NCBI GenBank assembly: GCA_013365365.1
Contig: JABVXU010000161.1
Coordinates: forward strand, 1-64,000
Direction of reading: 5' to 3'
From: Cruorifilaria tuberocauda
Lineage: Eukaryota > Nematoda > Chromadorea > Rhabditida > Onchocercidae
DNA length: 64,000 nucleotides
Part shown: piece by piece, positions 40,101 to 52,900 of the stretch
Numbering within the stretch: the first letter of the stretch is position 1
Layout: each line of letters begins with the position of its first letter
The notes under the pieces: generated by a model
Database searches by the model: none
What the model was told of the DNA's origin: nothing
What the model saw: only the letters and a program-made list of their open reading frames with translations
Program-made: the position numbers and the translations under genes

Positions 40101-43100
40101 GTGCATTCTTTCAAAGCTTATGAACTGTCACATTCTTTAGAGCTTTTTATACTCTTAATTGAAATAAATGAAAAATGACTACTTACCAGGTTAGTAGAAG
40201 AAGTCTGAGATTGTATCTCATTTTCCTTATCCCTATTTCCACAATTTCGTTCACTTTCTCTCTTTTTCAGTTTAAGTCCATTGTGAATTGATAAAATCGC
40301 CATATCATCAATGTTTCTATTATGACTAATATCAAGCTCTCGTAGTTTTGCAATATTTTTCATTAGTGCTAGAGCCGCTACGCCTTTGCTGCAACAAATG
40401 ATGGACTTCAATTTTTGAGAAGAAAACAAATACAATCTTTAATATTCAAGTTTTAGCTAATTTAAAATTTGCATAACATTAGACACATGGCTTATTTTAT
40501 GGTAAAGGCCTTGCTCATAACGGGAAATAACTGAATTTTTTCCAGTCCTATAAAATTCGCAGTAGACCTGGTAATGCAAACACATCCTTGTACTGAAATC
40601 GTTTCAATAACATACTGAATTGATGCTAACGAGTAAAGCACTTCATCCGTTATTCCATCGCAGCTTATCAATGCAATCTGAATTTCTTGATGTATAAATA
40701 AATTCTGAGTCAAGCTGATAATCTCAAATAAGAGCGAAAGATGGCGAAAAATTGCTCAAGAAAAATGTTGTGTTTTCTTTTTTTCTTCGTGGCAGTCACG
40801 CGAGGAATTGAGATGATAGTTAGTCTTAAAAACTAACATTACTGAGCGTGCAACTTCGAATCACAGTTAGTATGGAATTATTGGTGATATTGAAGCACTT
40901 ATTGAGTGTCAGTGAGTGAAGTCTCTTATGTGCGGCTAATGGAATTAATTCCTCATCGGAAAGATGAGGCGAGTGTCCGATGGTTAATGAATCCAGCTGA
41001 CGGCATTGTGATAACGAAGAATAATCAAATACTTTCGAACAGCTTATTATTGTCAGTGTTCGCAAATTTACCAATCCTTCCAGTATCAGTCGTAGACTTT
41101 GTCCTGTTAGAGCAGTACAATTCTGAAACTAATTCTTTTATTTAAAATTAAATCAGGTTTTATTTGGTTTGTCCGTTATTGTTTTTTGAGCACTTCTTAC
41201 ATTTTAATTTTGTTTTCATATTTTCTGTACACAATTTCTATCTGAATACTTATTCGCTTCTTGACACTTGAAAAAATTTTATATCATCAAGAAACTATTT
41301 TATGGTGTGACTTATATTTTTAAAAAAGAATGCAGAAACTTTTCCTTCTTGTAAGATGGTCTCCAAAGTTTTGTGAAATTATTTCGGAGGAGGGATTGTA
41401 CTTGATGAATAGCATTATTCTGTAACTTGCTATTCTGCTAGATAGCGACTACGAAGGGGGCAAAAAAATATTACTTACCTGAATATGTAGATTCTGAAGA
41501 GTATTGCAAAAAGCTAATGGTTCCATTGGAAAAACTTGAGCTTCTTTTTGTATATACCCTATGTGAAGAGATTGTAATGCTGGTAGACCACTGATGTATG
41601 ATAAAGTCATATCATCTGTTACCGACATTGGACATAACTCAAATTCAGTTAGGCTTGGATGTAGAGCGAGAAATGCGTTTAAAATCTCTGCTGGAAGTGA
41701 ATTTGCCCCACTGATTTCGATGCTCCTGTAAGTTTTCTTTTTTATCATAATTTTAAAATTTAGAAGAGAAATATAGTTGAAACTTCCGTGAAGTTCCGTA
41801 AGGAACTTAGGAGAAAACTTGCTTGAGACAAGGAGGAAGTTCGTGGAGTTTGTTCAATTTGAATGAAGCGCGTCTGAGATTAATTTTATTCAATTTTTTC
41901 ATTCGCTGGAAAAAGTCTTGCACCTGAAAAAAATTTTAAGAAAATTGTTGACTAAAAATTATATATATGAAAAAAATAGAAGGATAGATTTTCATGGAAA
42001 CAACAATAATTGTTGTACTTTCCTTAGACAAACAATTGTTATTATTTCCGTCTATTGAAATAAATCAAATTATTAACTTAAGTATAAATTTAAGGAATGA
42101 AAATAAAAACGGAATTATAAGTTAACGAAATTCGAATCCGTAGTAAAAAACGTAATCCTTCGCTTCATTTTCCATTTTAATATTGTTAGAAATAACGCTT
42201 AAAACCTTATCTCCGTCATCCATATTCACCCAACTAGTCTCTTCCAATGAAAATGTTTCCAGGTTCTCACCAATCTTCTCCAGTAGGATAGATATATCAG
42301 CATCCAGAATAATACAACCGAGGTCAAGTTCTGTTAGACGAGTGCAATAACTAAATTAGGAAATGTCTTAAAAGTATTGGATTGTGATCTCCATATGAAT
42401 ATAGAGGAAAGGTCCATATTTTTGCCTTTAAAAATTAAACCTACTCTGCAATAGCGTCAATAATAGGCTGTGAGATTTTTAGCCATCGTTGGCCAAAACT
42501 AATTATCCGAACATATCGCCCGCAACGTTTCACTACTCCAATAACTGTTGGCGCAAATGAAATGAACTCCTGAAAAGAAATTTGAAAGTCGGAATGTGTA
42601 AATGAATTCATGAATTTTTCGAAAAAATCGAAGATAATGAAATAAATATGTGATTTATTCGGGTAAAACCAGCGAGGAAAATAATACTTTGTTCTCTGTT
42701 AATAACAGGTAGTCTCAGTCTACTTTCATAAATTATTTTTAGCTAATGAACTCGAAATCGTCTAGGCCAGAGGCCAGAGTTTCATAATTGAATATATACT
42801 TAAAGGAAAGTCTATTATTTGATTTGCTGGGAGAATTATGCTGGAGATACCTGCTGAAAATAACCGCTGGAATCATTTCCTAAAAAATCTGCCATATTCA
42901 ATTCTTTAATGTTTGCGTAGCTTGCTTGCTTCTGCAAATTATTACGGAATTGTTTTTAATATAAATTTCTCATTTAGTAGACAACAAACAACCTTTGAAG
43001 GTGAAGATTAGTTTCTAGTCATTTATGGAGAATTAAATCGATTAACTCATGACATGTGCCGTGAAATTTTGAAGTCAGCTATACGCTCAATCCTTATCCT

Positions 43101-46100
43101 ATGTCAGTCACCGTTAGAGTAGCTTGATGCAGGAGTGGAATATTTTAATACTCAGCTATTTCATATTTTATCACTGATTACTTATGTATGTCTATACTGA
43201 TGCAAGCTGTATTGTCTCAACAACTGGGTTGATATAAAAGACAAAGAAGTTGAGAGAAATATTATTCTCTTTAGTATTTACTGATTTGCATAGTAGGTGA
43301 GCGTTTTTCATTTGCTGATTTGAATATGATCTTTTATGGAAAGTTAAATTTAAATCAACTTATCCATACATATATCAAAGAAATTCAAGGAGATTTTTAT
43401 TCCCTAGACAAGTTTTTAATGAGTCGTTTTCAGCAATTTATTTTAAACTTTTTCAATCTTATCCAAATTTCTAATTAGTTCTCTTTGATACTTCAACTCC
43501 TTAGTGAAATTATGATATCAGTGATAAACTTATTTGAATGAACCTGTAGTATGTTGAACCATTTATGACATACGACTTCAAGGCGGACACGATCAATGAA
43601 GTCCAGCTTTTGGAATATGGATATGAGGCAGTCCTCGTGCAATATATCGATCATCGTTTCTTTTCTCTTCCTGTAAAATGATCTTTACTATTATAACACT
43701 TATTAATTGCTACTTTTGAGTTAGATGTTTTATGCTTTTTTATTTTCTCATTTATTTTAAGATTAAAGTGCATGATGATCTGAAATTGAAATTTTGATTT
43801 ATCCGCAAAATTAAGAAACTTAGAAATGATTTTTATTATATTGGCTAACTTCTTCCTATTAATTCTTTTATTAAACTTTCTGTTCCTTACGTAAAGTATT
43901 TCAAGTATTAATTGAAGTCAAACGTTCAAAAATTATTTTTGAAAAAGTTCCGTGTGTTATTTGGTGACGCAAAAAAGTGCACTACACGCAATTGAATATG
44001 ACTTTTTTTTAAGTTTGCGAAATCTCTGAAAGTAATTATGCAAATTTTCGTAATATTTTTGAGAAACATCCGAAAAACTTGCGTATTTTTGCTGGTCTTC
44101 TTCATTACTAAGAATTCATGTGTTTTGCTTCTGTCTTGATAGTTGTAAGAAAGGAAACAGGTATAGAAACAGATTAATACTATATGGGTTGAATAGAAGC
44201 GGATTGGACGACTGATACTGTGTGATGCAAAACTGAATACACTTCGAAGTTTACAATATCACAAAAGTTGTCTTTATCAAAGATTCTGGTCGGGCAGGTT
44301 TGTATCCATAAGGGAATTGGTAAGGATCAATTAAGTTTCAAAAAAGAAATGTAAACGAAATAGTAATTGCCCCTGCTGAAGTCGCTGAGGGAGTTGAGTT
44401 AGAGGTTGATTTTGATGAGAATGAGATGTGAAGAATAGTTTGCGGATGAAACTAACAGATTAAGCTTGCCCGACGTTTGTTCGGCTTAACTTGAAGCAGT
44501 CATAAGTACTGACGTAGCTGCTGCTGCAACTGCTATTGACGCTGTCGCTATTGCTGCTGTTAATGATGATGTTGATGATGCTGATGATGATAAGAATAAC
44601 GTCCTTCGTATGTTCTCTTGAAAAGTTCAGATTGCTTATTATGCTTTGGCTGTCCTTGATTTTGTGCTTATGTCTACTAAACAGACACTGTATTTAGGAA
44701 AAGCAAAGGATGCTGTTAGGAAGAGAATAACCTTTAACAACTTGTTGCCATTATACGGAAGCTTGTAAGAAGTAAAGCGATTTAATTGAAGAATTTGCTA
44801 TATCTAACTTGGTTGCTTGCTGATATAAATTCCTATTTGGAAGCTATTGTACGGAAAATGTAAAATGAATCATAATGAATCAGTGAAGTAGTATAATTCT
44901 AAGCTAGCTTAAACTTTCAAGCTGATTGACATGTGGTTCGAGTGAAGAATATAAGGATTGATCTAAAAGTATAAAGACTATAACTATGTTATAAGAAATC
45001 CTGTTATGTGTTTTTCAGTTATGTAGCCTATGCCTTAAAAATTGCATATTTTTGAGGAAGTCATTATTCGTATATGGGCAAATGGATTAGTGTACTACTT
45101 TTCTTTTTTAGAAAATAAATAAATTTTAATCGAAAATATAAATTTTAGCTATTGAACTAGTTATTTATAATCCAGACAGAGAATTCTTCTCTTTTTTATT
45201 TGCATTTTTTATTTTCAAATGATGTCAAGTTCTAAAATTTTAGCACTCATTTCTTGAGCAAAATAATTATTTGTTCTTTTTTGTGATTCAAAGATTTGTC
45301 TCAAAATAAAAATTACATGACAATCCCAAAATAAAGGAAATTATCTCAAGCAATTTTCTTGCTGAAGTCGGCTGTTTTTCATTTGCAGTCCTTCTTTTCT
45401 CATTTTTCATTTGCAGTAACTTATAAGTCAGCGTAAACAAAACGATCTTTATGTCTTTAACATTTCTACAGATTGAACAAATCCCTACAATCACTGATAT
45501 TTAATGGACGAAAGCATAATTTATTCCCCAATTGAGAAATTTTGGAACTATTCCAAAATAAGTACGTTTTCGTTGTGGGAAGTGAAGAAAAAATGAAGTT
45601 CGAGGAAGTTTGAGAAAGAAGTTAGTTAATGGATATTCTAAAAAAGTGAGTGCACTTAATCTTAGAAGCAGTTTTGATTTTCTAGATTCTGTTTTTTTAT
45701 ATTCATACGATTGATAAAGCTCCTTTGCAAGTTGAATTTAGACCCATTCAATCATAAATAGGGTTTTCTTAGGTTTTGAGTTAGTTTGAGTGCAAAATAT
45801 CAAATGTAATTTTTTAGTCTGTTGCCTTAAAAAAATTTACATTTCAAAGTACAATCTACGAGATAATGTAAAATGAAAAATCTTATTGTGTGAATAATTT
45901 TGAAAATGACCGTATGTAGTTCTTCTCTTTATTAAGAAAGAATAAGGGACACATAAGAAATTATCTAATCGGAAACAATTGCGTAGTACGAAAAATTGAT
46001 AATAATTAAATACTATTATAGCAGGAAGCGCTGATCAAACAGCTGCAGGAGCAGCATTATCAACAGTACATGGCTCAAATATATGCACAGCAAGCTAAAG

Positions 46101-49100
46101 CAGTTGGTGCATCTCCAGATAGCAACCCTATCTCGGCGAAAAGTATGAATGAGCAAGATAGTGTGCAGAATAAAGCTCATAATGAAGAGAAACAAAGTCG
46201 AAGTCAGAATTCGGATGTTTCCGATGAGGAAGTCGGTGAAGATTTGCCTTGTTAGTTTCCTTTTCTTATTTTTCTAGGTTTTAAGTTATAAAAATAATAA
46301 CAAAAGTTATTGGTAATACTGATAGGACTTATAGTAATAAACTATTATTTGCTCTAAAAAAATCAGTGTTAGAAACAAGCTTGGTTTTTAAAATGGAGAA
46401 GTTCTATAATCTTAAATGGAAATCCTGTTTGCCATTTTATTCAACAAAAAAGATCCGAAAAAGAGGGCTATTTATTCTGCAACGGCAGCATAGCATTATT
46501 AATTGTCATATTTTTATTATTGACAAACTTTTGCCATTCCATCTGCTTGAGCCGTTGGAAATTTGATTTCATCTTGGAGTACGCCTTTTTGTGAATTTCT
46601 GCCTAACATGTAATTGAATTTATAGTGAATATATAATTTAGATAAAATAGTAATAAATTTTAGAAAAGAAAAGGGCAAGAAGGGACGAAGAAAACGATGG
46701 AAGTTTGCATTTTCCTTTCTGTAATCACTGATAAATTTAAGTTTTAAGAGATTTTCTTTCCTTTCTCCCCATCTCTTTTTTGAGATAATTTTATCTTTTC
46801 TCATTTCAATTGTTACTTTTTTACTGAAGTGTGTTCAATTCATGGCTAAGTGGGTTTCTTCTGTAATTGTAAAGTGCTTTATTAATTATAACAATGATGG
46901 CCATCTTGCTTGTTATTCATTTTTAAAAACAGTTTTGTTCTACCAAATTTCTAATTGATATTTTTCGGAGGTGTTAAAAGTTTTCATACTTTCTTTTAGT
47001 TCTAAAAATTTCACTTAAAAATTTGAAAAGCAAGCATAATCTAAATGGTAGATTGCAAGCTGCTTATTGTAGCGCGTTTTCCTTATGTGTTAATTCAAGA
47101 AAATTAAACTGGTAAGAGTATAATCGTAGAGGAGTTGATGGAATAGGCTCTAGTTTTATGGGCATTAAGTTTCGTAAAGTGGCTCATCTGTTCTAATGTT
47201 ATTTCTTGGAGAAGCTTAAGATAAATCATTTGAGAATCGTTTGAAACAGGTAATGTCAATTGTTTTGATAGAAAAAAGAAGTGTAGAACTTGTGCATATT
47301 TCATTTATTTCAACAAATGATTTTAAGAAAAATGAAAAATCAAAATAAAACAGAATGCGAAAGCTTAGCACGTTAAAAAGAATGTATGAGAAAAAATAGG
47401 CCATAATAAGGCAGTATTAATGTATTTCATTATTTGGAGCGAGCGATGCTTCGTGCTTATAAACACTATCAACAAGTGGTGTATATCAAGGCCATGATAC
47501 ACAGTACATGAACCGTTTTGGAATTTGTTCGTTTCTGTCTTTTCTCAAGTTAGAAATTGTGTTTGGCAACAAAAAATTTTAACAATATTAGAGAAAATGA
47601 AAAAATACTAACTGGGATGAATTTTGATATATTGTTTATGGAGATATATAAGCTACCTGGAAAAAATGGATCAGATTTACATTTACCATTCAACAGTTAT
47701 GAAGTTGAGAGTATTCATTAATTCTGTAGAAGTAAAATGCACTGTTGCTCGCGAATTTTGCATGATTGTAGTGTGGAAATAAATTTGATTATGCTGATAA
47801 CGTACAAAATTAACTGTAAAAAAAGGTGGAATTTCATTTAAGGTGAAAATTGATGACACTGAGGAAAGTGTTTGAGAATTGAATTTTCCATAATTCATCA
47901 AGTGGACAATCGATTCGATTATGTTAATGATGTTTGACTTCTTTTGTTTTTAGGTCAATAAGCAATTTTTCCTTGTTTTGAGCATCAATTTTTGTCCACA
48001 ATGAGTTTCCCAATGTTTCACATGACGTCTTCTTACATATTGAGCAAAGGAAATAAGCATAAGAAACAGGAAAATACATGATAAAACAGTTTCAAGCAAA
48101 TGAAAAATAATCGGTGAACTACATATAATTGATATATAGCCTAAAAGATATTTTTGAATGGAATGGTACGGCAGAGCTTGAGAGGTTTGTTCATCGCCTT
48201 TTTTCATTGTTTTATTACTTATGGAATCCTGAATATGCTGATTTACACAATATTGTCTGTGCTTTCTGTTTAATGCCAGCTCATTCAGAATGATAGGGAA
48301 ATTTTGTCATAATTTCCTGACTGATTTATTAAGGCTCTAAAAATTTGTCAAACGTGCAATTATGATTTTCGTCCGTCAGTTTCAGTGCTCTATTCATCTT
48401 TCTTTGGGTTCGTAATGTAACTCTTTACTTTAAGCTTGGATTAGTTTTCTTTTTTCTGTGTCTGAAAAAATCATAGTGTTATAATTATTACACCAGTTGG
48501 CAAGGATAACGATAATAAAGACTTAGGTTTAATATTTATAATTTATTGTTAAATTTTCCAGCAAATCCGACGATGGCACCAGCATCAATGTGGAATCGTC
48601 AAGATATTGTGGAATTCAAGACTGCTATCCGAAAAGAAGGTAGTGAGAGTATCATCAAAGTTGGACATGGTGAAACAGTAACGGTGAATTTTGTATTTTG
48701 AAATTTTGAGTAACTTGTAAGAAGTTTTATCTGTTAGTAGCAACTTATTTGTTATTTTATTTTGTGGGAAAGGACTGTGTATTATGCAAAAAAAGATAGC
48801 CATTCATGCTATCAAGACGATTGGCTCGAGTAAAAAATATTAGATGATATAGAAAATAGAACTCGATAGGTTATACAGCTTTGTTTATGTAAATAAGTTA
48901 TAAATATTCCTTCATATTTCAACTTTGATTTTCAAATGAAGTTGACAAATCAATTTTTGCAGGTCCGTGTACCAACTCACGAGGAAGGCAGCTGTTTGTT
49001 TTGGGAATTCGCAACCGATCATTACGATATTGGTTTCGGTGTCTTCTTTGAATGGACAATTTCGCAAACAAATCGCGTAAGCATTTCGAAATTTTGAGAA

Positions 49101-49902
49101 TGTTAACTGTATTGAATGATAAGGGTGATAAAGATAGTTCGGTTACTGGAATATCGTTTTTTGACATTTTGAATTCACTGTAAAAGATTTTGCTTTATTG
49201 ATTATTGAGACCAAAATTAATACAAAGTATTATTATTGGCAGATGAAATCTTGGTTTGAATTATTTGCTATTGAGCAGATTAATACATTTATATGTGGAG
49301 GCGCATATGTTATAGCGATTATTTTCTTTTACAAATCGCATCTTTTCAAATCGTATAATTTTTATATGCCATTCAAGGTCTCAGTTCATATATCAGAATC
49401 ATCTGATGAGGAAGCAGACGAGGAGTTCTTACAAGTAGAATTAAGGACCAGTGATGTGGAAAGTGGTAGTTCGATAAGGGAGAAGCAGAGAGATCGAAAC
49501 AAACCACACGTCGACGAAATTGTTCCCATTTTTCGACGTGATTGTCATGAGGAGGTCCAAATAATTTTTATTAGCTATAATTGAAATATATTCGATTTAC
49601 CCAGTGGAATTTAAAATTTCAAAATTCTGCTTGTTAATGACAAGTTCTAATTTAATTGCATAGCACTTATTAAATAATGTTTATGCTTCGCTTCGAAGCT
49701 TCTCAAATTCATCCGGATAACAATGAATAAGTAGTTATTCTAGTTCCATTATCAAATTTCAAGTCTTAATTCATTTTTTTTCAAGGTATATGCTGGTAGT
49801 CATGCATATCCAGGACGAGGTGTATACTTGTTGAAGTTTGACAACTCATATTCTTTATGGCGGTCTAAAACATTGTATTATCGAGTGTATTACAGCAACT
49901 GA
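34169..49902 (+). CDS. ACBD3/GCP60 Golgi adaptor (ACB, Q-rich and GOLD domains)
   Basis: Exons 34169-34289, 34490-34631, 38045-38179, 38376-38462, 38849-38936, 46025-46250, 48562-48683, 48963-49076, 49378-49554 and 49786-49902 join in phase to 442 residues. The acyl-CoA-binding-like domain (about 15-125) shows [13 protein letters not shown] and [19 protein letters not shown]. The Gln-rich helices (about 162-215) include [18 protein letters not shown], the region that in mammals binds PI4KB. The GOLD domain (about 270-442) has [33 protein letters not shown], then [14 protein letters not shown] and [20 protein letters not shown]. The mammalian protein binds giantin at the Golgi and recruits PI4KB, and is about 528 residues. 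The shortfall here is mainly the charged coiled coil between the ACB and Q regions. Intron 5 (38937-46024) contains a whole gene on the other strand. Confidence 0.95.
34907..34932. repeat. (TA)n microsatellite
   Basis: TA dinucleotide run inside ACBD3 intron 2. A shorter TA run occurs near 37488 in the same intron. Confidence 0.95.
39861..43654 (-). CDS. F-box / leucine-rich-repeat protein, nested in an ACBD3 intron
   Basis: Ten exons (43544-43654, 42851-42931, 42445-42569, 42206-42350, 41823-41923, 41479-41725, 40838-41122, 40532-40677, 40187-40388, 39861-39941) encode about 507 residues. The ATG lies 16 nt after a TTTTACAG acceptor, which fits spliced-leader addition. Residues 1-37 are an F-box: [20 protein letters not shown], then [10 protein letters not shown]. 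The remainder carries AMN1/FBXL-type leucine-rich repeats, e.g. [53 protein letters not shown] and [19 protein letters not shown]-box/LRR proteins recruit substrates to SCF (Skp1-Cullin) ubiquitin ligases; the target cannot be inferred. The intron after 41823 must use a GC donor (GCAAGT) to hold the frame. The last, short exon and the donor at 40531 are less certain than the rest. I do not assign a specific ortholog. Confidence 0.85.
44515..44600. repeat. GCT/GAT trinucleotide-rich tract
   Basis: Imperfect runs of GCTGCTGCTGC followed by GATGATG-type triplets, in ACBD3 intron 5. The triplet periodicity looks coding-like, but stop codons interrupt all frames over the wider 44380-44830 stretch. 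Confidence 0.6.
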
Positions 49903-52900
49903 GCAATAAGTTATCAGTTTTATATCATTTATAATAATATATAATTGTTCAAATCTGTATGAATTTCGTCTTCTGCATATATTAAAGTATTATGAATAAG
50001 AGTATAAGTTTATGTATTGCTATCGAATAGTCTGCGTTACTATTGAATGCTGAAGATACAATAAAATTGTAAAGCGGAGTAATAGAAAATTTGATAGAAA
50101 AGAGTAAATCAATCAGTTCCATGGAAATAACAATCGTCATATTGAATTTATTTTTAGTTTTTTAATAAAGATTACTTTAGAATCGAAAAACTGTTTTTTC
50201 AAAGCTCATCAATAGCTTTCCCGCAAAATATTGCTTTGAGTGATAAGCAGTTCGGCTATTCGTATGATTTATGTTTAGTATGCTCTTGGAAGTTTGTTTT
50301 TATATGTTTTTTTTTGAATAAATTAGAATTATAGCAATTTTATAAATGACTCAATTGAGCAAAGATTAATACATTGTTTCAAAGCACAATAAAAAATTGA
50401 AAAAAGTCATTTAATCAAAAAATATGATCAAATGTTAGGCAGTACATGTGTTACACACTGATGTATCAGAGAGATATTTCATTATAAGATTATTGAAATA
50501 ACAGTAACGAGATTTAATATTTTGTTGAGTTAGTGGTTATGTATTTATTCAAAATTTTAGAATAGAGAATAGAACATATATGTTTCGAATTTTGACTTGA
50601 TGCCAGCAGAAAAAGGAAAATTTGATTTCTATGAGTAAAAGTATTTAAGTTATTGTTGTGGTTATATTTATTATTATTGGACTTTACAAGTACTATTAAA
50701 ATCCTGTTTTTTAGTAAAGATGTAAGGAAATGGTTTTGTTTTTATATTGTTAGTTTAAGCCCTTAATAGTACAATTTTGCTTGCGTTTCTATATCGTCAA
50801 TTTTGATATGTAGTACGATTATTGCCGGCTTTGATTCAAATATCTACAAAAATCGGCACTGTAATTCTGTTTTCTGGTGATTTTTTACATTCGTTGTTCC
50901 CTCCGATATGCTTTCCTTCGATAATATTTCAATTTAAAAATGAAATATTTCTTATTGTTTGGTTTATCTCCAACATGTTTTTTCAATAAATTTGAATTTA
51001 AAAATAGACTGTATTTTTCCAGAATCGTACTTGCTGTTCTCTTCTCTTCGCCCTTTGTTTGTGAAGCTTAATAAAATTTTAGCGTATTTTTTGCAATTGC
51101 ATTCTTTTTTCGCTCTTACTTACTTTTTCTTAGAATTTCTTTCAGGCTGTAGAAACGGATATTTGAACATGCAAGGGAATTTAATTGGTCGAGCAGTCTA
51201 AGTTTTCTGCAGCAACCGTCGAACAATCATAATACTATTTAACCTGTGCTGCATTTGCTGTCGGTCAACTTATAGAAATGCTATATTGACCGATAGCCAA
51301 TAGAACATTGGTTTTCATAGTATTGTGCTGATTGGTTTCAACGGGTCTATGAGTGTTGTGTTTGCAGAGGGAATGTAATTATAAATTTGATGTATCGTAA
51401 GTGCGGTCCTTTTGTGTATATAAGAGTATGCTTTGATTCCAAGGACACAACCATCTACGCATTATCGCGGATCCTTCCAACCTACATAAGTGCAATCATA
51501 CAACGATAATTCCGTTTACCTGCTGTTGCCACTACACCTCATATTTATACTTTCTGGCTTTTTTATTTGATCAAAATTAGATTCACACTTCGTATTCACG
51601 CTAATCAACTCTGCAAAGACTTTGGAATTTCCCATTTTGTTATTAAAATAAAAAATCCCTTAGAACATTTTTGGTTTTTCATGTGTCAGCTTTTCGTACT
51701 CTTAGTTTGATATCCATAATTATATTTCTGAAATTCCTAAAAAGGAAATTTAGTGGGAACATCAAAATACGAAATTTAGATTGATCATTAAGAGAACTTT
51801 CCAAGTAATGGTTCTAAGAACATCCGTTTTTTATACCATCTATTTGTCCATGAAATCAATAAATCATTGATCCCAGAAAAAGTTCCCTCGAAATTCTCTT
51901 ATGAAAATATATGAAAAGAAAAACTTGGCTTAATGAATTTTATCCTCGATGCAATAATTGAACATTTATATATGTGAGTCAATCAACTGAAAATGAATTG
52001 CATGATGAAATGGTTGGTAGTAAGGCAAAATGTTGTGAGCACTCAGATTATCATAATCCATCTGCTGGAAATGGACTGAATACTTGTTTGAACAAATAGT
52101 GCTTATTTCCTCTATAATTATTAAATTGTTTCGTACTGTTTCTGCACTTCATAAATTGTTGATAGAAGAGGATATGATTTTTCATTTCAATTTTGTCCAC
52201 GTCTTGTTCGCTAGTTGATAATTATTTTTTGCATTTGATTTTATTTGTTATCTCATCGTTCAATGCTCAAATAATAACATCCCTTTAAATCTCACTTTTA
52301 ATATTTCTCTCAACTGGATTGAATTTTCCAATACTTCATTCTTCCCTTGGAAATCGTTCCGATCAATGATTTTTAAAATTGATATTGTAAACGATATTTT
52401 GTTTTACAGAAAGCAGATTTTTTAATTGAGGATGAAATAACTGCCGGATACTCCTTTTACCCGTCCCCTCTTGTTCACTTCGATTACGGAATGCAACTTC
52501 ATTATACAGTCCCGATACACAGTTTTGTTTACTTTGACCAGTTGCGCGTTTCTAATGGAAAATGAATGTTGCTTTTGCAATCTTAATTATTGGTTGAAAA
52601 GTGTGGATTTTAGGTTTCAAATTTTTAAGTTTATAGTCACTTTAGCAACAACTGAACAGTTGCAATTGCTGAACTAGGGAAGTTGTAATTAATTTATTTT
52701 TATAATTTTCATAGTTCGTGAAAAGTCTCGACATTTGAGAGAAAGGCTTTATATGTTTCTCACAGCATTGAATAGTGATCGAGATGAATTAACGATTGTC
52801 TGCAAGTTTCAAGGATTATTTCTGAGAAGCGATGCTTAAAATCCTTCAAAAGAAAACAAATGCTGAAATTTTCCGAAACTGTTAAGCAAAAATTTCAGAA

